Shown here: positions 6,727 to 14,860 of the stretch, piece by piece | How positions within the stretch are numbered: the stretch's first letter is position 1 | Layout of the letters: each line of letters opens with the position of its first letter | Notes under the pieces: model-generated | What the model saw: the letters and a program-made list of their open reading frames with translations, nothing else | Databases searched by the model: none | What the model was told of the DNA's origin: nothing | Assembly: GCA_023474155.1 (NCBI GenBank) | Contig: JAMCYJ010000027.1 | Span: forward strand, 1-21,718 | Reading direction: 5' to 3' | Length of the DNA: 21,718 nt | Source of the DNA: Candidatus Martarchaeota archaeon | GTDB lineage: Archaea > Micrarchaeota > Micrarchaeia > Micrarchaeales > Micrarchaeaceae | Made by a program: the position numbers and the translations under genes

Positions 6727-6882
6727 ATGGGAAAGTTTCCAATAGCGGATGCTGAAATATCGAACATATATATATGCAAGAAATGCAAGGCAAGGAACAA
6801 AAAGGGCGCGACGAAGTGCAGAAGGTGCGGATACCCGATTCTGAGGCCGAAGAAGAAGAGCGTCAGGACAAAGAAGGCGTAA
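6727..6882 (+). CDS. rpl40e: Large ribosomal subunit protein L40e (eL40)
   Basis: A 51-aa protein starting MGKFPIADAE, with a zinc finger of C17, C20, C31 and C34 and a basic C-terminus that includes LRPKKKSVRTKK. This matches archaeal L40e in length and layout: F-P-x-A/E-x near the start, Y-I/V-C-x-x-C, then C-x-x-C-G-Y and L-R-P-K. It binds rRNA in the large subunit near the factor-binding site. The start ATG follows a GGTG-containing stretch. The next gene begins 29 bases after its TAA, so a plus-strand operon likely begins here. Confidence 0.93.
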   Translation: MGKFPIADAEISNIYICKKCKARNKKGATKCRRCGYPILRPKKKSVRTKKA

Positions 6883-6911
6883 TCCGCCTGATCCGCTGGC
6901 AAAGTGATATC

Positions 6912-7133
6912 ATGCCGAATGAAAACTTATTGAAAATAGAGGAGGACATACTGGACGCGATGAAAAAGCTAAACGCGTCAAAGGAGGCGAATTCCAAGCC
7001 GGTAAAGGACATAGCAGCAAAGGCGAACAGGCCAAAGCCTCTGGTTGCGAATGCCCTTGACAGCATGGCCAAGAAGAAAATCGTCGGGCGCAGGACCGCA
7101 AGCAAGTCCGCGCAGTACTTCGTCCTCGGCTAA
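6912..7133 (+). CDS. Small winged-helix-like protein (73 aa)
   Basis: The start ATG at 6912 is fixed by AGTGAT plus three bases upstream. The product begins MPNENLLKIEEDILDAMKK, continues through a KPVKDIAAKANRPKPLVANALDSMAKK helix-turn-helix-like stretch (about residues 27-54), and ends in a basic RRTASKSAQYFVLG, where a wing would be. The pattern of two helices, a recognition-type helix and a short beta wing suggests a minimal winged-helix DNA- or RNA-binding protein. No exact family is recognised. It lies between L40e and the 148-aa gene, 13 bases from the latter, so it is likely translated from the same message. Confidence 0.65.
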   Translation: MPNENLLKIEEDILDAMKKLNASKEANSKPVKDIAAKANRPKPLVANALDSMAKKKIVGRRTASKSAQYFVLG

Positions 7134-7146
7134 TATCAGTGGTTGA

Positions 7147-7593
7147 ATGGACGAGCCGTCTGAATACATTGATTTTGTGGCAAGGTACGGAGACTGGGTA
7201 GCTGTAAAGAAGATGGCGGTAAGGAAGGAGACCAGGCCAGAGGAGGTTGTGTTCCATCTCTCTGGCATACGCAACAGCTTTGACAGGAAGGCGTTTTCGC
7301 TTATGGGAGTGAACGCGGACATGCTCGACGAGTTTTCGCGCGGCGTCTCGAAAAAGTCAAAGACTTATTCTGAACTGGGCAAGGCGCTGTCTGCCCTTGA
7401 CTCGAAGGAGGCGAAGGAGGCTATCGCGAAGTCATGCGACAAGAAGGTTTCCAGGATTGCCGAGATATACCTGCTCTGCAAGGTCATGGCCGACTCCGGC
7501 TTCGACACTTCGATAACCCAGCAGATGCTTTCGAAGATGTACCCGGATCTCAAGCTCAAGATTCCAAAGCTCGGCAGGCCGAAGAAGGGCTGA
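7147..7593 (+). CDS. Conserved archaeal protein, possibly DUF2666-like
   Basis: A 148-aa soluble protein. The start ATG at 7147 follows AGTGGT plus three bases (TGA). It begins MDEPSEYIDFVARYGDWVAVKKMAVR, with a VVFHLSGIRNSFDRKAFSLMG segment next, then a helical half rich in Lys and Ala, and a basic tail. The IDF.ARYGDWVAVKK opening resembles the archaeal DUF2666 family as I remember it; this is memory, not a search. No catalytic motif is obvious. It sits 13 bases after the winged-helix-like gene and two bases before the next gene, which strongly suggests one transcript with the RPA-like gene. Confidence 0.7.
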   Translation: MDEPSEYIDFVARYGDWVAVKKMAVRKETRPEEVVFHLSGIRNSFDRKAFSLMGVNADMLDEFSRGVSKKSKTYSELGKALSALDSKEAKEAIAKSCDKKVSRIAEIYLLCKVMADSGFDTSITQQMLSKMYPDLKLKIPKLGRPKKG

Positions 7594-7595
7594 GC

Positions 7596-8372
7596 ATGCC
7601 GCCTTACGGCAGCCTGGTGGACAGGTTCTCTGGCATGGTGACGAGGCAGTCGGCGGAAAGGTTTTCCTCTGAAGGCAGGCGATTCGGCGTTAATTCAGCG
7701 CAGGACGTTGTTGACTTGATAAGGATGAATTCAGGAGGAGGTGGAACGCCAGCCAGCATAATAAACGTGCAGGACAGGGTGTACAGGGTATTCAACCAGA
7801 ATGGGGAAAAGAGCGCCCGCGGCATGGATACAAGGGACATCGTGCTCGGCGCATCGCCGGAAGGCCAGACGGCCAGGGCCCTGATGTACGGAAGCGCGGC
7901 GGGCCTTGCGGATTCTATCCCTATCGAACGGGGCGACGAGATAAGCATGGCCAGCGTGCTGCTTGACTGCAAGGCAGGGGTTATGAAATCCATTGCCAGG
8001 ACATCCATCTCGATAATCAAAAAATCCTCCGAACCCCTGCCGAGGCTGGATTCCCTCCAAGGCAGCGAAAGGAACATAGACATTGCGGGCAAGGTCCTGG
8101 AAATAGGCCCGCTGAAGCCCGCATCCGGCCTTTTGCAATCGCAGCGCGCGGAATCCTACTGCATAATAACTGATTTTACAAAAAGCATCAACGCGCGCGT
8201 CTCTGGTTCCGCGGCGCTTGCGCTCGCAGGCATGAAGCCGGGCGATTTCATAAAGATAGAATTTTGTTCAACGCTGCTCGTATATGGCGATGTCGTGCTT
8301 GCCGCAAACAATAATTCAAGGGTTTTTTCAAGCCCCTCCATCGCAGAAAGGCTGCAAGGCCCGCTCCATTAA
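7596..8372 (+). CDS. Probable RPA-like OB-fold protein (single-stranded DNA binding)
   Basis: A 258-aa protein with ATG at 7596, two bases after the previous stop. Two similar halves can be seen: about residues 55-140 (VQDRVYRVF ... IERGDEISMASVLL ... ISIIKKSSEP) and about 155-250 (IDIAGKVLEIGP ... MKPGDFIKIEFCSTLL ... NNNSRV). Each has the order expected of an OB fold in archaeal replication protein A: a beta strand pair, a GD(E/F)I turn, then a strand ending in S-x-I/V. The second half starts with the typical AGKVLEIG. No zinc finger is visible. The role would be binding single-stranded DNA in replication or repair, fitting the nearby XPF-like nuclease gene. The assignment is by pattern and is not certain. 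Confidence 0.6.
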   Translation: MPPYGSLVDRFSGMVTRQSAERFSSEGRRFGVNSAQDVVDLIRMNSGGGGTPASIINVQDRVYRVFNQNGEKSARGMDTRDIVLGASPEGQTARALMYGSAAGLADSIPIERGDEISMASVLLDCKAGVMKSIARTSISIIKKSSEPLPRLDSLQGSERNIDIAGKVLEIGPLKPASGLLQSQRAESYCIITDFTKSINARVSGSAALALAGMKPGDFIKIEFCSTLLVYGDVVLAANNNSRVFSSPSIAERLQGPLH

Positions 8373-8536
8373 TAACACAATATTTTAAATAATTTTGTTT
8401 TAAATAAGTAATTGGAATTCGCTTGCAGCGCAAGGTTTATCTTTTTAGGTTTAGGCCCGCGGTTGCAGCAGTATAATTCCTACTGGATAAAAACAATACT
8501 AAAATATAAAATAAATAAAATAAAAAAGGTAATTCT

Positions 8537-8956
8537 ATGATATCTGGATTCGTAATATCAAATATAGAAGGGAAAATAGAGTCTCAGGAGTCTTTGGCAA
8601 ACCAGAGGTTTCCTAAGCTGAACATAAATCTTGATAAAGTATCAAGCAGCAACAACAAGCTGAAAGTCGATTATACCTTTGCTGCGGATTATCTCGACGG
8701 CGACAACAAGGACGCAAAAAGCGTAGGCTACCTGAAGCTAGGCGGCACGATCGAGATAGTGGAATCAAAGGAAAAGGTCGCGGAGATAATGAAGAGATGG
8801 GACGAAAAGCACTCGCTTCCGGTCGATCTTGCAGAGGAAATAATAAACGGCCTGAATTTCAGGTGCAGCTCGGCAGGAACCCTGCTCGCATATTCTATAG
8901 GCCTGATACCGCCTCTTGTAATCTCAATGACAAAAGTGCAGGAAAAGGAGCAGTAG
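8537..8956 (+). CDS. Hypothetical protein, perhaps SecB-like fold (139 aa)
   Basis: The ATG at 8537 follows GGTAAT plus three bases. The protein begins MISGFVISNIEGKIES, alternates beta-strand-like stretches (KLNINLDKVSS, KLKVDYTFAADYL, VGYLKLGGTIEIV), has a helix with MKRWDEKHSLP, and ends in a helix with IINGLNFRCSSAG followed by LLAYSIGLIPPLVISM. This order of strands, a W-containing helix, then an N.L...C...A..LAY..GL.PP end recalls archaeal proteins of SecB-like fold. I am not sure of this. There is no signal peptide and no clear catalytic residue. It stands alone, with 164 bases of A/T-rich DNA before it, and probably has its own promoter. Confidence 0.6.
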   Translation: MISGFVISNIEGKIESQESLANQRFPKLNINLDKVSSSNNKLKVDYTFAADYLDGDNKDAKSVGYLKLGGTIEIVESKEKVAEIMKRWDEKHSLPVDLAEEIINGLNFRCSSAGTLLAYSIGLIPPLVISMTKVQEKEQ

Positions 8957-9086
8957 CTCCCTCTGCATTTAACAATCCTTAATCTGTTATTTTTTATTTC
9001 GTGCTTTTTGTTTTTTGGCCTTCCTTTTATTTTTCCGGGCTCTGATTGCGGAAGTGGCAGCGCCTTGGCGCCATAATCCTGATAAA

Positions 9087-9749
9087 ATGAAAATCATTGC
9101 AGACCAGAGGGAAAGGAATCCGGAGCTGATCAATGCCTTGCATGATAACGGGGTCGAGGTCGAGATAAAGACTATCCCTGCAGGCGACTACATCCTGAGC
9201 GACAGGATATGCGTCGAACGCAAGACGATATCTGATTTTGAATCCTCTATAATAAACGGCCGGCTTTTCGAGCAGCTGGACAAGCTGAGGCAGGCGTATG
9301 AGTTTCCGCTTGTGCTGATAGAGGGAAATGTAAGCGAGTTCAGGCTTAATCTAAATGCGATAATGGGCGCTGTCGTGTCTATCTACGTCGAATACAGGAT
9401 ACAGACTATTTTCTGCTTTGATGTTTTCGATACCGCAAAGACAATAAAAACAATAGCAGAGCACGAACAGAGGACCGAAAAGAGAATGCCTTCCCTCAAA
9501 GGCTCTGCAAGGGCTTATTCCAATGATGAGTTCAAGGAGTATATGATAGGCAATCTTCCCGGCATAGGCCCTAAGCTTGCGCGCCAGCTCCTGTCGAAGT
9601 TCAGAACCATAAAAAACATGGCGAATTCAAACGCGGGCGAACTTGAAAAAGTAGAGAAGATAGGACAGAAGAAAAGCAGGAGGATACATGAGATTTTCAC
9701 AGAGGAGTACGCTGCGTATGACGAAAATGGGGCTTGCGGCAAAAAATAA
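9087..9749 (+). CDS. XPF/ERCC4-family structure-specific nuclease (short archaeal form)
   Basis: A 220-aa protein. The start ATG at 9087 follows CTGAT plus AAA; the open frame upstream has no conserved sequence. The ERCC4 nuclease domain is clear: IADQRERN (4-11), GDYILSDR (33-40), the metal-binding VERKTISDF (43-51), and LVLIEGN (75-81). A helix-hairpin-helix domain follows, with NLPGIGPKLARQLLSKF (156-172) and KVEKIGQKKSRRI (188-200). Members cut branched DNA such as flaps and stalled forks. Lacking a helicase domain, it is the short XPF form rather than full Hef, and short forms often act with PCNA; no PCNA-binding tail can be confirmed. It ends 12 bases before dtdA and is likely co-transcribed. 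Confidence 0.92.
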   Translation: MKIIADQRERNPELINALHDNGVEVEIKTIPAGDYILSDRICVERKTISDFESSIINGRLFEQLDKLRQAYEFPLVLIEGNVSEFRLNLNAIMGAVVSIYVEYRIQTIFCFDVFDTAKTIKTIAEHEQRTEKRMPSLKGSARAYSNDEFKEYMIGNLPGIGPKLARQLLSKFRTIKNMANSNAGELEKVEKIGQKKSRRIHEIFTEEYAAYDENGACGKK

Positions 9750-9761
9750 AAGAGTAATTTT

Positions 9762-10604
9762 ATGGATCTTATTCTTGTGTGCTCTTTATACGACCCTATC
9801 TCGGCGCAAGCCAGTAGCATTATTAAGTCGATGCTGCAGTTTCAAGAGGGCAGGCGGGCACAGGGCAGTGTTTCGTATACGCTTGCGCAGGAGCAGGAAG
9901 GCCAAAAAAATGCAAATACTGTGCAACTGCTCGAATTCAACAAAAGAATCGTCGATATAGATTCCATTGACTCCCTTTCTGCAGATCTTATAGTGTTCAT
10001 AAGCAGGCACGCCAGCAAAAGCAGGATAAACATATTTTCCGTGCATGCGCTTGGGAATTGGTCGGGGGAGGCGCTGCTGGGCGGCGCGCCAAGCCAGATT
10101 TCAGTCTCATCGCCTTATAACATGAGGCGGATGCTTATTCTCCTGAAGAAGCGCAATACAACAGGCATCGACGTTGTTTACGAAGCAACGCATCACGGCC
10201 CTTTGCTCAGGACGCCGAGCTTTTTCGTTGAGTTCGGAGGGGATCCCGAATCAGCAGGCAACGAACAATGCATCAGGATACTTGCCGAGTCAGTTGCGGA
10301 ATTTGCAGAGAGTTTTGCTTCCGGCGCTAATGCTGCAGACAGAGACGGAAAGGTCGCCGTCGGAATAGGCGGCGGGCATTATGCAAAAAAGTTTACAGAG
10401 CTTGCGCTCTCAGGCGATTATGCTTTTTCCCACATAATGCCGAAGCACAGCGCAGGCGAGCTGGACATGGTTTCTCAGGCGATATCGAAAAGCGACGTAA
10501 TGGCGGATATAGCTGTTCTTGAATGGAAAAGCTTAAATTCATTCCAAAGAAAAGGATTAATAGAAAAACTCTCTGAATTAGGGTTAGGCTATGAAAAGAT
10601 TTAA
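9762..10604 (+). CDS. dtdA: D-aminoacyl-tRNA deacylase, archaeal DtdA type
   Basis: A 280-aa protein. It shows the DtdA/GEK1 family landmarks: ADLIVFISRHASKS (79-92), then FSVHALGNW, YEATHHGP, FFVEFGG, the GIGGGHYAKKFTE motif and HIMPKHSA. The enzyme hydrolyses D-amino acids from mischarged tRNA and is zinc-dependent in studied archaea; the conserved His residues in these motifs are likely ligands. Length is normal. The ATG at 9762 follows AGTAAT plus three bases. It lies 12 bases after the XPF-like gene, and its last 14 bases overlap the start of the surface protein gene, so the three share a transcript. Confidence 0.93.
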   Translation: MDLILVCSLYDPISAQASSIIKSMLQFQEGRRAQGSVSYTLAQEQEGQKNANTVQLLEFNKRIVDIDSIDSLSADLIVFISRHASKSRINIFSVHALGNWSGEALLGGAPSQISVSSPYNMRRMLILLKKRNTTGIDVVYEATHHGPLLRTPSFFVEFGGDPESAGNEQCIRILAESVAEFAESFASGANAADRDGKVAVGIGGGHYAKKFTELALSGDYAFSHIMPKHSAGELDMVSQAISKSDVMADIAVLEWKSLNSFQRKGLIEKLSELGLGYEKI

Positions 10605-12633
10605 TTTTATTGCCTTGGTTGCGCTTTGCGTCGCATCATTCGCAGTGCATCAATCGTTTTCCCAATATTGGTTCCAATCCGGCGCGATTGCAGGCAGCGC
10701 CGCAAACTTCAATAACGGCGCAAGCATTTCAATATACGCCCAGGCTCAGAGCCCGCAGTATTCATCATATGCCTTTTGGGTCGGGGAGCATCTTGCAAAT
10801 TCCGCATTCCTCCAGATAGGCTATATGGTTTTGAATGAGACAGGGCTTACATACGACAACTGCACATCGTCCGGATGCTCTTCGTCGATCACTTTGCAGA
10901 AAGGGACGCCGTACTGGTTCTTCGAATATTTTTATGCAAATGCGCCAGGCTCGTCATTTTTAGGTAGGATAGGCAGTTCGCACCTGCTTAACGGTTCATT
11001 CAACAATTTTTCATTTAATTATTCCCCTGCCGATAGCAAATGGCATTTTTACGTAAATAACAACAATGTCGGAGGCGTCAATTTAGGCTCGTCCAATTCG
11101 GGTTCAAATATTCCTGCGGGCCTTGCAGAGTATGCAAATGCAAGCACGAACACTCAGTATATGACACCTGTAAAATTCAAAAACATGAAGTTCTACAAGA
11201 ACAACATGTGGAATTTTGTCACGAAGGCGTATTCTGTGATTTCATATGGCTATGGCAGCGAAACAGCGCTTTCGAATCCTTATGGAGTCCAGGAAATTTC
11301 AAATAAGCTTAATGATTTTATTGTCGGCTCCGGCCTAAGCCTTGCGCAGAACAATGTCCTGTGGAATGTCGGGTACAGCCTTAGCATAATTTCCAAGTAC
11401 CCTATAAACGGATCAGGAAACTATTCCGCCTACTCGAGCGTTGCAATCGTTTCAAACAAGACGCTTTATCTGAACCAGAACAGGACAGCGCGCGCGATCC
11501 TTGAAGGATATGCAGGGGAAGGCTATGGCTCGTATACAGGAAATGACACGAACATTACAGTGCAGATGTACAATAATATAAAGGAATACGCGATATGGCA
11601 GGTGCAGTACCTTGTCAATGCCTCATCGGAGTACGGGAACGTGTCAGGCTCGGGATGGTACAATGCGAATTCGACTGCCAGCATCGCTTTAAATAAAAGC
11701 CTCATACAGCTGACAAAGCCAGAACGCGCAGTGCTCTCAAACTGGGAATATGACTCAAAGTCCTTCAGCCCGAGCCTGCATTTAAGCGTAAAAGTGAATT
11801 CGCCCAAAAATATCACGGCTACGTGGCATGTGCAGTACCTTGTGAACGCGACTTCGCAGTACGGGAACGTGTCAGGCTCAGGATGGTACGATGCGAATTC
11901 GACCGCCAATATCTCTGTGTCAGGCACTGTTTTTTACCAGAATAGCACATCAAGGCACGTGCTCAATTCATGGGAAGTAAACAATAAAATCCTAAATTAT
12001 AGTTCCCGTACCCTGCGCATAAATGTCGATTCCCCAAAAGCCGTAAGCGCGGTTTTCAGCCAGCAGTTTTTCGTTTCATTCGAGGCAAAAAACGCATACG
12101 ATAACAGAATAAACGCAGCCTATTTCTATATAAACGGCTCAAAGATCCTTTCAGGAGAATTTTTTGCGGAATCGTACAATAAAGCGTATAATGTAATCTC
12201 GGTATACTACAAGAATGTAACATTTCCAGTAAACTCCTCTTTTAATGTGACGGGGCCGAAATCAGTAAGCATAGCGCTCCCTGTTTACAATGTCACTCTT
12301 TCGGCAAAAGGCGTATTCAATACGGCCGTAAACGCAAGCGCGGAGATAACTTTTAAGAATGGCACAACTTCAGATATGTATCTCGGCGCAAACGGCATAA
12401 AAACAATACCCAATGTTCCTTACGGATTTTCTACAGGGACTATAAAATATTTTGGATACAGCTATAGAATAAGCACTGCAAACGGGCAGGAGGCAAAATT
12501 TACATTTATCTCGCCCCTCTTTGTTCTGTTTATAGCATTGGTTATATTTCTTGGCATAATACTCTATGAAGTGAGGAAGCATTTTCTTATAAAATCAGAG
12601 GACAGGATGATTGACGACATCATTAAAAAATAG
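10591..12633 (+). CDS. Large secreted surface protein with InlB-like repeats and a C-terminal membrane anchor
   Basis: A 680-aa protein. Residues 1-24 form a signal peptide (MKRFNFIALVALCVASFAVHQ). Residues 25 to about 330 are rich in Ser, Asn, Tyr and Gly and may be a lectin-like beta sandwich, judged only by composition. From W336 two close copies of a roughly 76-residue repeat follow, each with VQYLVNA, then YGNVSGSGWY and ANSTA. A third weaker copy starts near F489. This resembles the bacterial divergent InlB B-repeat (GSVSGSG-Y-x-A-G-S). There are many N-x-S/T sites, so it is probably glycosylated. A membrane helix (about 646-665) and a basic tail close it, leaving the bulk outside the cell. 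It overlaps dtdA by 14 bases. Adhesion or S-layer function is inference. Confidence 0.8.
   Translation: MKRFNFIALVALCVASFAVHQSFSQYWFQSGAIAGSAANFNNGASISIYAQAQSPQYSSYAFWVGEHLANSAFLQIGYMVLNETGLTYDNCTSSGCSSSITLQKGTPYWFFEYFYANAPGSSFLGRIGSSHLLNGSFNNFSFNYSPADSKWHFYVNNNNVGGVNLGSSNSGSNIPAGLAEYANASTNTQYMTPVKFKNMKFYKNNMWNFVTKAYSVISYGYGSETALSNPYGVQEISNKLNDFIVGSGLSLAQNNVLWNVGYSLSIISKYPINGSGNYSAYSSVAIVSNKTLYLNQNRTARAILEGYAGEGYGSYTGNDTNITVQMYNNIKEYAIWQVQYLVNASSEYGNVSGSGWYNANSTASIALNKSLIQLTKPERAVLSNWEYDSKSFSPSLHLSVKVNSPKNITATWHVQYLVNATSQYGNVSGSGWYDANSTANISVSGTVFYQNSTSRHVLNSWEVNNKILNYSSRTLRINVDSPKAVSAVFSQQFFVSFEAKNAYDNRINAAYFYINGSKILSGEFFAESYNKAYNVISVYYKNVTFPVNSSFNVTGPKSVSIALPVYNVTLSAKGVFNTAVNASAEITFKNGTTSDMYLGANGIKTIPNVPYGFSTGTIKYFGYSYRISTANGQEAKFTFISPLFVLFIALVIFLGIILYEVRKHFLIKSEDRMIDDIIKK
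11596..12130 (+). repeat. Internal protein repeat of about 228 bases in the surface gene
   Basis: Copy 1 begins at 11596 and copy 2 at 11824, exactly 228 bases (76 codons) apart; they share long near-identical stretches such as GTGCAGTACCTTGT and TACGGGAACGTGTCAGGCTC. A diverged third copy begins near 12055. The nucleotide identity of the first two suggests fairly recent duplication or gene conversion. Confidence 0.7.
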
Positions 12634-12685
12634 CGCGCCTATGCATCATCAAATTCCGCGCGGCAATCCAACAGGCATAAAGTGC

Positions 12686-13000
12686 TTATTTCCTGATAAG
12701 TTTTTGGAGGCAGGCGATTATGTCCGAGCCTCCGATAGCGTATGGCGCAGACACGCTGAGAGACATGTCTGCTGTATTTGCCATAATTGCATTTGCAATG
12801 CGGTCGTTTATATGCTGTGCGATTTCATTCCTGATTTTTTTCTCCAGTTCGCCGCCTCCGCCTTGCGCCTCGCCGTTGCTGATTTCGCCGAGCACTGAAA
12901 GCGCCGTGTTTATCGCGGAATTATAAAATATCGCGTCTTCCTTGTATTCCTTTATCCCCAGCTTTTCAATCCGCCCCAGCTCCTCTGCTGCTTCGTTAAC
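12686..13000 (-). pseudogene. 3' part of a gene interrupted by the IS element
   Basis: This is the C-terminal 104 codons of a 136-aa protein whose first 32 codons lie at 14956-14861 on the far side of the insertion. Joined at 13000/14861 the frame reads through without a break: ...SMLMLEV-NEAAEELGRIEKLG.... The part here continues with KEYKEDAIFYNSAINTALSVLGE, a Gly-rich stretch GGGG, then helices KKIRNEIAQHINDRIANAIM and a C-terminal IGGSDIIACLQKLIRK. It is mostly helical; I recognise no family with confidence. A chance ATG inside the IS end (13027) could restart the frame, but it lacks the N-terminal helix. In the uninterrupted state it would follow aEF-1-beta in the same operon. Confidence 0.7.
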
Positions 13001-13018
13001 ACTACATAACGGGAAATC

Positions 13019-13032
13019 TCCTCCCATGAGGA
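13019..13032 (+). repeat. Left-end hairpin of the IS element
   Basis: CCTC (13020-13023), loop CCAT, GAGG (13028-13031), with one more T-A pair outside. IS200/IS605 transposases bind imperfect hairpins near each end; this is in the right place, 19 bases inside the deduced left boundary, but it is short. Confidence 0.45.
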
Positions 13033-13058
13033 AGGGGATGAAAGTGAAAGAAAGTTAT

Positions 13059-13100
13059 TTATAGTTATATATTTATAGTTATATATTTATAGTTGTATAA
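13059..13100 (+). repeat. Three tandem 14-base A/T repeats before tnpA
   Basis: Two exact copies of TTATAGTTATATAT (13059-13072, 13073-13086) and a third imperfect one (13087-13100). Each contains a TATA-like element, so the array gives several possible promoters for tnpA, the last about 30 bases before its ATG. Confidence 0.6.
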
Positions 13101-13121
13101 ACAATATAGTAGTATGATATT

Positions 13122-13525
13122 ATGAGTTATACATTAGATAAGGGCGCACATTCAGTATATGCGTTGCGGTACCACTTCATACAGGTAGTAAAATATAGAA
13201 AAAAAATATTCACAAACGAAAAAATAATGGATTTGCTCAAACAAATTGCAAAGAAGATAAGTGAATCGTTCGATGTAGAAATAATTGATTTGGAATGCGA
13301 CAAAGATAATTTTCATATGCTATTCAAATCAAAGCCAACACTTAGTATACTTAAGTATATAAATGCGTTGAAAACAATATCTTCCTGAGAGATACAGAGA
13401 AATTTCCCGAATGTAAAAAACAGCTATGGAAAGGCGTACTTTGGTCTCCATCGTATTTCCTTGCAACAACAGGGCAGGTAACGCTTGATGTGTTAAAAAA
13501 ATATGTCGAAAATCAGGGTAAATAG
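13122..13525 (+). pseudogene. tnpA: IS200/IS605 Y1 transposase TnpA, frameshifted and with a changed HUH motif
   Basis: The first 88 codons encode the TnpA N-terminus (VYALRYHFIQVVKYRKKIF). The motif that normally reads D-H-U-H reads DNFH here (N63, H65), so one of the two metal-binding His residues is Asn. A TGA at 13386-13388 ends this frame. The rest of the protein continues in the frame starting at 13385 (LRDTEKFPECKKQLWKG ... WSPSYF ... VLKKYVENQ) to TAG at 13523-13525. That part carries the catalytic Tyr in KKYVENQ. One missing base within ...TCTTC-CTGAGA... explains the shift. TnpA would cut and rejoin single-stranded ends at the hairpins. Both the frameshift and the His-to-Asn change argue that it is inactive. 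Confidence 0.88.
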
Positions 13526-13526
13526 T

Positions 13527-14851
13527 ATGGTTGATGTAGAGAAGAACAATAGGATACGCGAAAGCGGAAAAGAAACAAGAAAGAGAAGGGAAAATCAAGA
13601 CGCAAGAGTATTCGAAATGAAATTTGACGCAAACAAGATGTCAAATCAAAAACTTGACAATATGAAAAGGCTGTTCCTTGAGGGCAAATGGTTCACAAAT
13701 CATATAATCGCGAAAGGCATATCTGATTCAATATTCTATAAAGACTACAAAGTCAAAAAGGTAAATATAAAAGTCAAAGACGTATTTGAAGAAAGAGAAC
13801 TGAAAATTTTGTCGTCGCAGATGAAAGAATACATAATAAAAAGGCTGCAGAGCAATATCAAAACGCTCCAAAAATCAAATAAAAACAAAAAGAAAACAGG
13901 CAAAATAAAGTATAGGAAGGTACTGCATTCTATACCCTTGATGCAGTATGGGATAACGTATAAAGTAGATATTGAAAAGAACAGCATACATATTCAGGGA
14001 TTTGACGATTTCAAAATTATTGGATTAAATCAGATTCCAGAAAATTCCGAATTTGCAACAGCAAATCTCATAGAAAGAAACGGAGATTATTTCCTACATA
14101 TGACTGCCTATACACCTAAAGAAGAGAAAATACCAAATAAAAAGGCAATAGGCATGGATCTTGGTATAAAAAATCAGGTTTCCTTTTCTAATGGCATAAA
14201 GGTGCAATATCAAGTGCCTGTATCGAAAAGAACAAAAAGACTTTATTATGTATTCTCAAGGTCTAAATATGATAAAGAAACGAAGATAAGGTCTAAGAGA
14301 GGATCTAAATTGCTTAATAAAATAAACGGCGAATTTGCACACCAGAACAACCAGAAAAAGGATATCAACAACAAACTTGCGCATTACATCGCCGATAACT
14401 ATCAGTATACTGCTTACCAGAATGACAACATACACAGTTGGTCTAAATTTTATGGAAGAAGAATTTACCAAACGGCTATTGGAGGACTCCGCAACACCTT
14501 GAAAAAAAAGGTGTGCACTCCTTTAGAATAGGCAGATTTATAAAAACCACTGGCGTATGCATGAATTTGAATTGTGGTATGTCAATGCATCTTGACTTGT
14601 CTGACAGGGTATTTACATGCCCTTCTTGTGGATACATATCAGACAGGGATGTGAGTGCTGCGAACAAGATAATGAAAGAAGGGCTTTCCCTATGGAACAT
14701 AGGGGAGACGCTCGCAGAGGACAATGCCTCTACAAGTAACATGTTGAATTACATAAAAAGTATTCCGCATGTGAAAGCAAGCATTTCCGTTGAAGCGAGA
14801 AGTCCCAAACAAACGGAAGCGGCAGAAGCCCCTTCCGCAAGGGAGGGGTAG
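13527..14851 (+). pseudogene. tnpB: TnpB RNA-guided nuclease of the IS element, frameshifted at a run of eight A
   Basis: ATG at 13527 is chosen because the tnpA stop is one base upstream and the protein then starts as usual for TnpB (RRENQDARVFEMKFD). The RuvC-I motif is GMDLGIKN, with its Asp codon at 14157-14159. The RuvC-II region reads AYQNDNIHSW, where close relatives have Q-D-E-N-I, so the expected Glu is Asp. The frame breaks at A8 (14502-14509): 0-frame stops at 14529-14531, while the -1 frame gives the zinc ribbon (CMNLNC, then CPSCG) and the RuvC-III DRDVSAA, ending at TAG 14849-14851. A ninth A would restore LKKKGVHSFRIGRF. The tail VEARSPKQTEA is typical of the family. The gene is probably dead unless slippage on the A run rescues it. 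Confidence 0.88.
14829..14848 (+). ncRNA. Right-end hairpin, probable core of the TnpB guide RNA
   Basis: CCCCTTCC (14829-14836), loop GCAA (a GNRA tetraloop), GGGAGGGG (14841-14848): eight pairs with one G-T wobble. It overlaps the tnpB 3' end, 12 bases before the deduced right boundary. In studied TnpB systems the reRNA/omega RNA covers the tnpB 3' end and right end, and its guide is the flanking DNA just beyond, here starting at 14861. RNA extent is inferred. Confidence 0.55.
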
Positions 14852-14860
14852 TTCACTAAC

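Larger units (their letters stand above)
13001..14860 (+). mobile_element. IS200/IS605-type insertion sequence with tnpA and tnpB, both frameshifted
   Basis: About 1.86 kb. The ends are deduced from the interrupted gene: removing 13001-14860 restores one continuous frame across 13000/14861. Both flank ends carry TAAC (12997-13000 and 14857-14860), so the cut may be anywhere within that shared four-base sequence. There is no target duplication otherwise, as expected for this single-strand transposition family. A small hairpin lies near the left end (13019-13032) and a strong one near the right end (14829-14848). It encodes a Y1 transposase (TnpA) and a TnpB nuclease on the same strand, in that order. 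Both genes contain a one-base deletion-type frameshift, so the copy is probably immobile on its own. Confidence 0.88.

Noticed and set aside
6774..6911. Upstream extension of the small winged-helix-like gene
   Set aside because: These bases code for L40e in another frame; the AGTGAT-plus-three signal fixes the later start at 6912.
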